Below are positions 53,666 to 64,000 of a stretch of 64,000 bases of DNA, one piece after another. The DNA comes from Cyrtodaria siliqua. Lineage: Eukaryota; Mollusca; Bivalvia; Adapedonta; Hiatellidae. The stretch covers positions 1 to 64,000 of the forward strand of contig JAWPHD010010968.1 of NCBI GenBank assembly GCA_037043455.1. Direction: 5' to 3'. The notes under the pieces are model-generated. The model saw only the letters and a program-made list of their open reading frames with translations. It did not search any database and had not been told where the DNA came from. Both the position numbers and the translations under genes were made by a program. How positions within the stretch are numbered: position 1 is the stretch's first letter; the number at the start of each line of letters is the position of its first letter.

Positions 53666-53671
53666 ATCATT

Positions 53672-54258
53672 CCATATTTGGGTTTTCGACCGGGCTTGCT
53701 ACCGAATCATATATATTTATACCGAGTAGACGTGAGGTCATTATTGGCTTTGCTCACTTACAGGTATAAAGGAAATCAAGCACTCCAAATTTGGGTATTC
53801 GACCGGGCTTGCTACCGGATCATATATATTTATACCGAGTAAACGGGAGAGGTCCCTATTGGCTTTGCTCGCTTACAGGTATAAGGGTAATCAAGGAACC
53901 CGTTTTGGGGTATTCGACCGGGCTTGCTACCGGATCATATATATTTATATCGAGTAGACTGGATAGGTCAAAATTGGACTTGCTCGCTTACAGGTATAAG
54001 GTAAATGAAGCACCCCGTTTTGGGGTATTCGACCGGACTTGCTACCGGATAATATATATTTATACCGAGTAGACTGGATAGGTCACTACTGGCTTTGCTC
54101 ACTTACAGGTATAAAGGAAATAAAGCACCCCATATTTGGGTATTTGACCAGGCTTGTTACCGGATCATAAATATTTATACCGAGTACACGGGAGAGGTCA
54201 GTATTGGCTACACGGGAGAGGTCACTATTGGCTTTGCTCACTTATAGGTATAAGGTAG
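53672..54258 (+). repeat. 'ccgggcttgctaccgg' satellite, + block 1 (about five units)
   Basis: Units of about 115-120 bp each hold 'ttcgaccgggcttgctaccg', 'gatcatatatatttatacc', 'gagtagacgggagaggtca' and 'ttggctttgctcacttaca'. It begins immediately after the CTG/GAT satellite. Confidence 0.95.
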
Positions 54259-54290
54259 TAATAATAAGAATAATAATAATAATAATAATA
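54259..54290. repeat. (ATA)n microsatellite
   Basis: Run of about nine aat/ata triplets at the end of the satellite block. Confidence 0.8.
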
Positions 54291-55079
54291 ATTGAAATCC
54301 GAAAGGATATTATTTCCCAATAACTAATCATTACAAAAGTTTTAATTTGTGTGTAAGTAAAGGGAAATATCATGTTGTAACGTTTTTTGTTATTTATTTG
54401 ACATAGAATATATGCAATTATTGTATATACACATCTGCATTATCTATGCATTGTCTTACAGTTTGGTTTTGCTTTGTGTTTCATAATAAACAATACACAA
54501 TATATACTCAGTTGCATTGTATATGCAAAAACTTTTGGTTATGTTTGATTGTGCTATGATATAATGCAATGAAATAGATTCACTTGCATTATATCCTAGA
54601 CGATACATTATGCAACTCCACATGTATTTTGTTGTAATCGTCATGATGAGTTATGTATTTTTTGTTCGTTTAGTGCTTGAAATCTTTATCAGATGATATA
54701 TATATAAACTGAAAACATGATATTTACATATTGCATTTAAATACATGTCTTTATATGTTTATAGTCATGTGTATGAACAATATATCAAACAATATTCGTA
54801 AAATAGAAATGTAAAATAAAATAAAATATAAATATTAACAAAGATGCAATGTCCATGGAATGTGAATTTTAATCTCACATGGGTTACTCATATTTTGTAT
54901 TACATAGTGAAAGACTGTGTGTATAAAATAGATGATTAAATGATATGAACATATTTATACCATCTTCTCCATATGTACATTTGTTTATGTTGTTTCATTT
55001 CGTATTACCTGTCATTGTATTATGTTAACTATTTGTATCCTCACAGGCCTTAAGGCCTATTGGAATTTTGAATAAAACA
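54291..55079. other. AT-rich spacer, nothing recognised
   Basis: No gene, RNA or repeat signal is supported between two satellite blocks. Confidence 0.45.
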
Positions 55080-55265
55080 TATACTAATATCTTTATTTCA
55101 AGAGGATAACATTTGGCTACATATGGTCCTCAGACAAAATATAATATGTTTACAATTTATACAAACATAATTAAAATAATGGAACAAAAATAATAAGATG
55201 TCTAGAAACTTCATGATTTTCCTAAAAGGCTTGTATTTGTAGATTTGGGATACATTGATTAAAGG
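55080..55265 (-). repeat. Retroelement-like 3' tail, copy 1
   Basis: On the minus strand 'atcatgaagtttctagacat', 'taattatgtttgtataaa', 'attttgtctgagga' and 'gttatcctcttgaaataaag' match 60712-60910. In that copy the end runs into (att)n, as do 3' tails of many non-LTR elements. Confidence 0.8.
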
Positions 55266-55551
55266 GGGTACATCCGGCTATTCATATGGGCCTAGGGTCC
55301 GAGTGATATATTTGTGCCTTAAAATACATCCGTTTTTTTTAAAAGTAAATATGATAATTTCGGTTTTAAATATTTCATTATTGTAACAAAAACTCTGATT
55401 TTGCAATAAAGGATGTTTCACTTAAGACCTTATGTTTATTGAGCGAATATGTGAACAAAAGTAATGTCAAAGGTTTTAACTACCCGTTACGACCTTTATA
55501 CACACATATGTTTGTAATTGACAATGTGTTGTTTGTACAATGCATGCACAT

Positions 55552-55552
55552 G

Positions 55553-55591
<39 letters not shown>

Positions 55592-55592
55592 A
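55552..55592. repeat. (GTGC)n microsatellite
   Basis: About nine gtgc units, passing into 'atgcatgaatgtatgcatg' words. Open frames here are repeat artefacts. Confidence 0.95.
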
Positions 55593-56519
55593 TGTCATGC
55601 ATGAATGTATGCATGTATGCACGCATGTATGTATGCGACCCTTTACTACTGGGGCCTCGATATGCACACGCCAATCTACCAGATATTAATATCTAAGATT
55701 CGGTAGTTAGCCCGTTGGAATTCACTAATAGTGAACTCTCCTGTGTACTCTGTATAAATATATCATATCAGGTAGCGAGCCCGGTAGAATACATAAATAT
55801 GGAGTACTTCACTTCCCTTATATCTATAAGTGTGCAAACGCACACATAGTGAACTCTCCTGTATAAATATATCAGATCAGGTAGCAAGCCCGGTAGAATG
55901 CCCGAATATGGAGTGCTTCATTTCCCTTGTATCTATTAGTGCGCAAACGTACTAATATGTACTCTTCTGTTTACTCTGTATAAATAGATAAGATTAGGTA
56001 GCAAACCAGGTAGAATACCCAAATATGGAGTGCTTCACTTCCCTTATATATAATAGTGCGCAAACGCACTAATAGTAAACTCTCCTGTATACTCTGTATA
56101 AATAGATAAGATCAGGTAGCAAGCCCGGTAGAAAACCCAAATATGGAGTGCTTCATTTCCCTTATATCTATAAGTGTGCAAACATACTAATAGTGAACTC
56201 TCCTGTGTACGCTGTATAAATATATCAAATCAGGTAGCAAACCGGGTAGAATACCCAAATATGGAGTTCTTCATTTCCCGTATATCTATAAGTGTGAACG
56301 CACTAATAGTGAACTCTCCTGTGTACTCTGTGTACATATATATAAGATAAATTTAGACGATAAACCCATTTAATCTACTAGCCGGTATCAATAAATACTA
56401 TCCGTTAGCAAACCCGATGGAATACCAAACTAGGCAGTTCGAATGTATGTATGTCTATATTGATATCTGATATCAATATATAAGATCCGGTAGCAAGCCC
56501 GGTAGCAAAATGAGATATA

Positions 56520-57178
56520 GGGTCCTATAGAAACCACAGCGTCCGAACGCAATGGCATCGTAGGTCCTCACTGTACTGTAAACAAGGAATTAATTATACA
56601 ATGAAGGAGACAAAATACAACAGAAAGGGTGGTGAAGACAGGGTTACCGACTTGGAACGGTCAGTAGGCAATAAGGCCTACAGGTTAGCTTGAATCGATT
56701 GTATGTGTACACAATTATCGCTATTATCATGTCTTCAGCGCCGAAATAGACAGTGTAAACAAAACTACATCCCATCAAAAGAAATTCTCTAACAATAAAG
56801 TCCACATCCAGAGAAAATAACAAAAGGAACACTAAGATGTTGTTGTAAAGCTATATAAAAATATAAAATAAGAAGCATCTCAGGATGTATCCAGAATTGT
56901 ACTGAACAATCACAGCAGTTGCAGCCAAAGGGAAAACCAATCTAGGGTACGACCAGAAAACCCAAGGGACGAAAGCTCATGTACCTACCTCCCTTGGTCG
57001 GGGTTTCAGTAGGTGCAATCATAGAGTCCCAAGATGTTGTCCAGTCATCGCACAAGGGAAAAGTGAAGCGTAGTGACTGACGGTAGAGGGGTCGATCACT
57101 AATGTATACTAAGAAATAGGCCGTATATGTTTTTCTAATATCTATATGTGTCAGATATATATGCATACCCTAAACTCA
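56520..57178. other. Non-satellite insert within satellite block
   Basis: Unique-looking sequence interrupts the satellite. A minus-strand frame at 56942-57166 has no family signal. It could be an inserted element, but no ends were recognised. Confidence 0.4.
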
Positions 57179-57991
57179 GTTAACCCATATATACCCGGTA
57201 TCAATATATAATATCCGGTAGCAAGCCCGGTAGAATACCAAACTAGGCGGTGTATGTTTTTCTAATATATATACGTGTCAGATATATATGCATACCCTAA
57301 ACTCAGTTAGCCCATATATACCCGGTATCAATATATAATATCCGGTAGCAAGCACGGTAGAATACCAAACTAGGCAGTGTATGTTTTTCTAATATCTACA
57401 TGTGTCAGATATTTATGCATACCCTAAACTCAGTTAGCCCATATATACCCGGTATCAATATATAATATCCGGTAGCAAGCCCGGTAGAATACCAAACTAG
57501 GCGGTGTATGTTTTTCTAATATATATACGTGTCAGATATATATGCATACCCTGAACTCAGTTAGCCCATATATACCCGGTATCAATATATAATATCCGGT
57601 AATAAGCCCGGTAGAATACCAAACTAGGCGGTGTATGTTTTTCTAGTATCTATATGTGTTAGATATATATGCAGACCCAGAACTCAGTTAACCCATATAC
57701 CCGGTATCAATATGTAAGATCCGGTAGAAAGCCCGGTAGAAGACCAAACTAGGCGGTGTATGTTTTTCCAGTATCTATATGTGTCAGATAGATATGCAGA
57801 CCCTAACCTCAGTTAACCCACATACCCGGCATATATATATAAGATCCGGTAGTGAGCACGGTAGAATACCAAAATATGTGGTGTATGTTTTTCGACTGTA
57901 TATATGTCTATATTATTATCTGGTATCAATATATAAGATCCGATAGCAAGCCCGGTAGAAGACCAAACAAGGCGGTGTGAGTGTATTTTTT

Positions 57992-57993
57992 TG

Positions 57994-58034
<41 letters not shown>
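57992..58034. repeat. (GT)n microsatellite
   Basis: About 20 gt dinucleotides inside one satellite unit. Confidence 0.95.
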
Positions 58035-58035
<1 letters not shown>

Positions 58036-58485
58036 CCCTAAATTCAGTTAACCCATATGCCCGTTATCGATATATAATATCCGGTAGCAAGCCCGGTAAA
58101 ATACTAAAATAGGCGGTTTGAGTATGTTTTTCTAATATATATATGTGTCAGCTAGATATGCAGACCCTAACCTCAGTTAACCCACCTACTATTAGATCCG
58201 GTAGCAAGCACGGTAGAATACCAAAATAGGCGGTTTAAGATGTTTTTCGAATGTATATATTTTTAATATGAACTCTCCCGTCTACTTGGTATGAATATAT
58301 ACGATCCGGTAGCAAGCCCGGTCAAATACCTAAATGTTCAGTGTTTGATTTTCCTTATACCTGTACATGTGCAAACACAATAGTGAACTCTCCCGTCTAC
58401 CAGGTTTAAATATATACGATCCGGTACCAAACCCGGTCGAATACCCAAATAAGGAGTGCTTGATTTCCCTTATACCTATTTAATA

Positions 58486-59960
58486 GGTGATGTGTATACA
58501 ATAAAACTAATGTTTAAAACCCATTAACTGTATATGTTTTTAACAATATAAATATTAAAATTTTAAGAATTACATTTTATAACTTAATGAATTAGGTAAA
58601 TATTGTCAAGTAAGTGACATTGTACACGTGCACACACTGTGATTGACGTAGGTAATACATTGGTAATCATGTTGTCAAATCACATATATAACAAATCATG
58701 TAAACAGCATAATAAATACTGCTGTAAGATGATCGTAACAATTAAAAGTGATAGTATATTGACTGAATATGCAAGTGATCTTGAGAAATATTTTCTGATT
58801 GAAATATCACACCTATTTGTCTTGTTTAATAGTAATACACAAACACGAATGGGCCATTGCATTCTACTTAGTATTGGTTAAACCACCAGTCCTACCTATA
58901 GTATGTGTGTGTAATTTAGCCTAAGACAGCAACACTTTACTAAGTATATGTTTATAACATTTCTTTATAAATTAACCTCTTTGTTATCAAGCCCAGTTGA
59001 CGAAACGTAAACACTGATCTCCTGAGCTGTCATGCAATGGTGTTTATTCTTTCAAAACAATATACCAAAAATGTATGTAAGGTAATCAATGCTGTCTAGG
59101 CCAGCAGACGAAACATACAAGCTGATCCACGGAACCTTCAAACATTGATGTTTTATTGTATTTATATTAGTTCATGTTTGCATAATAGTATTGACATATT
59201 CAGAACCTATCATACACACAACAATTGTATGCAAGTTTATAACTTTACATATGCACTTAACATATATAGTTTTAATGATTTCATAAGACTTTGTGTTGTT
59301 AAAAACGACAATCAATGTAAATCAAGCAACTTATATTTGGATCAATCCATTGAATCGTAAATATATGTTGATACACACATTGAAAATAAACTGGATACAT
59401 TTTAATACTAGATGTAATACTATTCTCTATTCCATATTTGAGATATGATTATTTGATTGTTATTTCTATTCATATTTATTTCTTTTTTTCTATTTTTATA
59501 TGAAAATGCTTTTTTGATTTTTTGTTTTCATGCATTATGTCTGATGCGCTAATAGCTCGCGTAAAACAATAAGTTCAAGTTTAATTTTATGTTATTATTT
59601 TTTATTTTACAATTGCTAGTGTGGGTGTGTGGGTGTGTTCGTGCGTGCGTATGTGCGTGCGCGCGTGTCGAGCGTGCGTGCGATAACTATTTCAATGTGT
59701 ACGGAAAAGTATTTTAACCGCTTTTTTACGCAACTGTATACATATGCATCATCCCACGTGACTGTTGTTGATTTTCCCCAAATCAATTATATACAGTTCA
59801 ATTAGTCTAGATTTATTACTATGTGGCTTTCATATTATTTCATACGACAGAAAAAAAATCTATCGAAATAGACCCAGGAACGTTCTAAAACGGCTAAGGA
59901 AACTCCGTGAAAAGATATTTTGTGTGTTTCAGTGTATTATATTCATTACACCTTTATCTA
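58486..59960. other. AT-rich spacer, nothing recognised
   Basis: Contains a 'gtgcgtgcgtatgtgcgtgc' stretch at about 59640-59680 and otherwise no supported feature. The open frames at 58639-58881 and 59145-59360 show no family resemblance. Confidence 0.4.
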
Positions 59961-60700
59961 TAAAAGTAGACGGGAGAGGTCACTATTGGCTTTGCTCAAC
60001 TATAGATATAATGGAAATCAAGCACTCCATATTTGGGTATTCGACCGGGCTTGCTACCGGATAATATATATTTATATTGAGTAGACAGGAGAGGTAAATA
60101 TTGGCTTTGCTCACTTACAGGTATAAGGGAAATCAAGCACCCCATATTTGGGTATTCGACCGGGCTTGCTACCGGATCATATATATTTATACCGAGTAGA
60201 CGGGAGGGGTCACTATTGGCTTTGCTCACTTATAGATATAAGGGAAATCAAGCACTCCAAATTTGGGTATTCGACCGGACTTGCTACCGGATCATATATA
60301 TTTATACCGAGCAGACGGGAGAGGTCACTATTGGCTTTGCTCACTTATATGTATAAGGGAAATCAAGCACCCCATATATGGGTATTCGACCTGCCTGACT
60401 TACTACCGGTTCATATATATTTATACAGAGTAGACAGGATAGTTCACTATTGGCTTTGCTCACTTATAGATATAATGGAAATCAAGCAATCCATAGTCGG
60501 GTATTCGACCGAGCTTGCTACCGGATCATATTTATTTATACTGAGTAGACGGGAGAGGTCGCTATTGGCTTTTCTCACTTATAGGTATAAGGGAAATCAA
60601 GCATTCCATATTTGCGTATTCGACCGGGCTTGCTAACGGATCGTGTATATTTATACTGAGTAGACGGGAAAGGTCTCACTATTGGCTTTTCTCACTTATT
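59961..60700 (+). repeat. 'ccgggcttgctaccgg' satellite, + block 2 (about six units)
   Basis: Near-identical to the units at 53672-54258, with the same 115-120 bp spacing and words. A 162-codon frame (60148-60636) crosses four units only because their lengths happen to keep frame. Confidence 0.95.
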
Positions 60701-60711
60701 AAAAGGTTGAA

Positions 60712-60910
60712 TCAGTCTTAATCAATGTATCTCAAATACCACCTTTTTAGAAAAATCATGAAGTTTCTAGACATTTTATTCATTTTATTATTTTTGTACC
60801 AGTGTTTTAATTATGTTTGTATAAAATGTAAATATATTCTATTTTGTCTGAGGAACATATGTTAGACTGGCTTGTAGCCAAATATGTTATCCTCTTGAAA
60901 TAAAGATATG

Positions 60911-60967
<57 letters not shown>

Positions 60968-60968
60968 T
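60712..60968 (+). repeat. Retroelement-like 3' tail with (ATT)n, copy 2
   Basis: 'aaatcatgaagtttctagac', 'taattatgtttgtataaaat' and 'gttatcctcttgaaataaag', then about 18 att units (60911-60966). Opposite in orientation to 55080-55265. Confidence 0.85.
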
Positions 60969-60974
60969 TAACTT

Positions 60975-61395
60975 TATACCTATAAGTGAGCAAAGCCAAT
61001 AGTGACCTCAACCGTCTACTCGGTATAAATATATATGATCCGGTAGCAAGCCCGGTCAAATACATAAAATATGGGGTGCTTGATTTCCCTTATTCCTATA
61101 AATGAGCAAAGCCAATAGTGACCTTTCCCGTTTACTCGGTATAAATATATATTATCCGGTAGCAAGTCCGGTCGAATAACCAAATATGTTGTGCTTGATT
61201 TCCCTTATACATGTAAGTGAACAAAGCCAGTATTGACCTCTCCTGTCTACTCTGTATAAATATATATGATCCGGTAGCAAGCCCGGTCGAATACCCGAAT
61301 ACGGGGGTGCTTCATTTCCCTTATAACTATAAATGAGCAAAGTCAATAGTGACCTCTCCCGTCTACTCGGTATAAATATATATATATGAAATACC
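60975..61395 (-). repeat. Satellite, - block 2, short-flank type
   Basis: About 3.5 units reading 'taagtgagcaaagccaatag', 'tcggtataaatatatatgat' and 'ccggtagcaagcccggtc'. They are the exact type of 59961-60700, reversed, so the two blocks face each other across the (ATT)n element. Confidence 0.95.
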
Positions 61396-62888
61396 CATAT
61401 ATGGGTATAAAGCACGGTAGAATAACAAACTAGGCGGTGTAAGTATATTTTTCTAATATCTATATGTGTCAGATAGGCATGCAGACTTAAACTCAGTTAA
61501 CTCATATACCTGATATCAATATATAAGATCCGGTAGCAAGCCCTGGAGAAAACCAAACTAAGCGGTGGAAGAATATTTTTTATATTATCTATATTTGTCA
61601 GATAGCTATGCAGACCCTAAACTCAGTTAACCCATCTACCCGGTATCAATATATAAGATCCGGTAGTAAGGACGGTAGAATACCAAACTAGGCGGTGTAT
61701 GTTTTTCTAATATCTATATGTGTAAGATAGGTATGCAGACTTAAACTCAGTTAACTCATATACCTGATATCAATATATAAGATCAGGTAGCAAGCCCGAT
61801 ATAATCCCAAACAAGGCGGTGTGAGTATGTGACCCTAAACTCAGTTAACCTATCTACGCGGTATCAATATATAAGATCCGGTAGCAAGCCCGGTAGAAGA
61901 CCAAACTAGGCGGTGGAAGCATATTTTTCTATTATCTATATTTTCCAGATAGATGTGCAGACTTAAACTCAGTTAACTCATATACCTGATATCAATATAT
62001 AAGATCCGGTAGCAAGCCCGATAGAATACCAAACAAGGTGGTGTGAGTATGTGACCCTAAACTCAGTTGACCCATCTACCCGGTATCAATATATAAGATC
62101 CGGTAGCAAGCCCGGTAGAAGACCAAACTAGGCGGTGGAAGCATATTTTTCTATTATCTATATTTTCCAGATAGATATGCAGACTTAAACTCAGTTAACT
62201 CATATACCTGATATCAATATATAAGATCCGGTAGCAAGCCCGATAGAATACCAAACAAGGCGGTGTGAGTATGTGACCCTAAACTCAGTTGACCCATCTA
62301 CCCGGTATCAATATATAAGATCCGGTAGCAAGCCCGGTAGAAGACCGAACTAGGCGGTGGAAGCATTTTTTTCTATTACCTATATTTTCCAGATAGATAT
62401 GCAGACTTAAACTCAGTTAACTCATATACCTGATATCAATATATAAGATCCGGTAGCAAGCCCGATAGAATCCCAAACAAGGCGGTGTGAGTATGTGACC
62501 CTAAACTCAGTTAACCTATCTACGCGGTATCAATATATAAGATCCGGTAGCAAGCCCGGTAGAAGACCAAACTAGGCGGTGGAAGCATATTTTTCTATTA
62601 TCTATATTTTCCAGATAGATATGCAGACTTAAACTCAGTTAACTCATATACCTGATATCAATACATAAGATCCGGTAGCAAGCCCGATAGAATCCCAAAC
62701 AAGGCGGTGTGAGTATGTGACCCTGAACTCAGTTAACCTATCTACGCGGAATCAATAAGATCCGGTAGCAAGCCCGGTAGAAGACTAAATTAGGCGGTGG
62801 AAGCATATTTTTCTATTATCTATATTTTCCAGATAGATATGCAGACTTAAACTCAGTTAACTCATATACCTGATATCAATATATATAT
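61396..62888 (-). repeat. Satellite, - block 2, 222-bp dimeric higher-order array
   Basis: Pairs of monomers alternate. One ends 'cccgatagaat(a/c)ccaaac' with 'gtgtgagtatgtgaccct'; the other reads 'cccggtagaagaccaaacta' with 'ggcggtggaagcatattttt'. The landmark 'gcagacttaaactcagttaa' occurs at 61735, 61957, 62179, 62401, 62623 and 62841, a period of 222 bp with one 218-bp unit. Confidence 0.95.
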
Positions 62889-63148
62889 GGAACGCCATAT
62901 CTACATAAACCTAATTATTTGTTGATATCTACAATTATTTGAAGATATCTACAATTCAATTAGAGATATCTCTAATTCATTTGAACATATCCATAATTCA
63001 ATTAGAGATATCTCTGATTGAATTAGAGATATCAATATATCAGATGTATTAGAGATATCTTCAAATCAATTAGAGATATCTCCAATTGAATTATGGATAT
63101 GTTCAAATGAATTAGAGATATCTCTAATTGTAGTGTTGACGTCTCCAT
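62889..63148. repeat. Palindromic 'attagagatatctc' array 1
   Basis: Several copies of the perfect palindrome aattagagatatctctaatt and variants form a long inverted repeat: 'attcatttgaacatatccat' (about 62975) pairs with 'atggatatgttcaaatgaat' (about 63100). The outer words 'aacgccatatctac' and 'gacgtctccatggcg' may mark the ends of an element. Confidence 0.85.
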
Positions 63149-63865
63149 GGCGAATAAATAAATAATAATTATTTCTCCCTATCACAGACACTCAAACAAA
63201 GTTGCAAATTGTGGCGACTATGTCTCGCACACGGCAAGCGGGCTCGTCTTGACAGACGTACGCTTAGACACTCAACCAAAATTTCAAAATTTAGCGACTA
63301 CAAGAGTATTAATTTAAATTTCAGTTTCTTTATTTTGTTTTTGTTAGGTTTATAATTGGGTTTTTGACCAATATGTAAACTCCTTAATATTAAATATCTT
63401 TACAATGGATGAAATAACAAACGCCATAAAAATCAACTGAGAATCTCTAATAATTCAGACCTACTAATCTATAAATTTATGAAACTTTCTAACTTTCAAG
63501 TATTAAAATTTTATGTAAGTACAATTCTTATAAGACCAAATTCCTTTGCTATCAACAATTAAAAAATTTAAACATTATATATACAACAACGTTTGCAAGT
63601 GAAATTACTAAAAATCTTATTTAAAGCAAAAATGTATTAAAATATATTAAATTTAAACAAAAGGTTCAAGAGGGCATAGCTATTAATGACAGTAAGATAT
63701 GCATATTCAAATTGTCTTCCACCTTTTGTTGTGTCTGAATTTTGCTGTTCATTTTCCGACATTGTTGTTGTTACTGTTTTTGAAGAACGCGCGCGCGCGC
63801 ATGCGTAGTTTGGTTTGCTTTTGGGAGCGATTATTATTTTCGTAATTTAAAGTTTATATTATAAA
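63149..63865. other. Sequence between two palindromic arrays
   Basis: 'cttagacactcaaccaaaat' near 63266 echoes 'cacagacactcaaacaaagt' near 63184. A (cg)n patch 'aacgcgcgcgcgcgcatgcg' lies at 63786. No open frame of note. Confidence 0.45.
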
Positions 63866-64000
63866 CATTTAGAGATATCTCTAATAGAATTGTAGATATC
63901 TCTAATTCAATTGTAGATATCAGTAATTTAATTATGGATATGTTGAGTTTGATTGTAATTAGAGATATCTATAATTCAATTAGAGATATCTCCAATTGAT
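63866..64000. repeat. Palindromic 'attagagatatctc' array 2, cut by window end
   Basis: Five or more units (tagagatatctctaat, gtagatatctctaattcaat, agagatatctccaattgat), including a degenerate 'attatggatatgtt' shared with array 1. It continues past the window. Confidence 0.85.

Larger units (their letters stand above)
55690..58485 (-). repeat. 'ccggtagcaagcccggt' satellite, - block 1
   Basis: About 20 units of the same satellite core in reverse orientation. The first part (55700-56340) has units with 'gtgaactctcctgt' and 'gcttcatttccctta'. From 57180 a different flank ('cctaaactcagttaaccca', 'aaactaggcggtgtatgttt') gives a regular 125-127 bp period, with core positions 57215, 57342, 57469, 57596, 57721 and 57846. 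The last units (58250-58480) return to the first type. Confidence 0.93.

Noticed and set aside
50537..53666. Minus-strand frames starting MLSAAAAASPVAA, repeated five times
   Set aside because: They recur with the satellite cassette and lack splice signals or a longer continuous frame. Kept only as an observation to test.
60148..60636. 162-codon frame with LLPDHIYLYR repeats
   Set aside because: Satellite monomers whose lengths happen to preserve frame; the same peptide appears in other frames in other blocks.

Overview
This is animal nuclear DNA, most likely from a bivalve mollusc. It is AT-rich, genes have spliceosomal introns, and most of the window is short non-autonomous transposons, tRNA-derived SINEs, satellites and microsatellites. 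The repeats 'gggccataactcc ... tttcattgatattaaca' and 'ccatgaccttgacct', and the small elements ending in 'aaagggacacacggcaat', are of kinds I associate with bivalve genomes. That species inference comes from memory and was not searched.

Two intron-containing genes are supported on the + strand. The first is the 3' part of a zona pellucida (ZP) domain membrane protein: seven exons, 23749-35429, with splice sites and codon phase agreeing throughout. They encode the ZP module, dibasic cleavage sites, a transmembrane helix and a short cytoplasmic tail. The signal-peptide exon was not found. The second is a complete three-exon tyrosine recombinase (38534-40558, 480 aa) of the Crypton / DUF3504 (KIAA1958-like) type with its catalytic residues present. 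It is flanked by an unusual set of palindromes and direct repeats in the order A1 - gene - B1 - A2 - B2.

Two decayed coding relics were found: a Polinton/Maverick-type protein-primed DNA polymerase B (21417-23442, +) and a non-LTR retrotransposon reverse transcriptase (about 19010-19965, -).

Layout: 1-750 is almost free of G. 750-21400 is gene-poor, with SINEs, inverted-repeat elements, pentanucleotide microsatellites and 37-bp and 42-bp minisatellites. 21.4-36.1 kb holds the polymerase relic and the ZP gene, whose introns are full of repeats, including a 1,009-bp near-identical tandem duplication. 38.4-41.3 kb is the recombinase unit. 42-47 kb is a cluster of nested small inverted-repeat elements. 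47.17-53.66 kb is a 6.5-kb CTG/GAT compound satellite with a higher-order cassette. 53.67-62.89 kb is a satellite zone built on a core reading ccggtagcaagcccggt, in head-on oriented blocks. 62.9 kb to the end carries palindromic 'attagagatatctc' arrays cut by the window edge.
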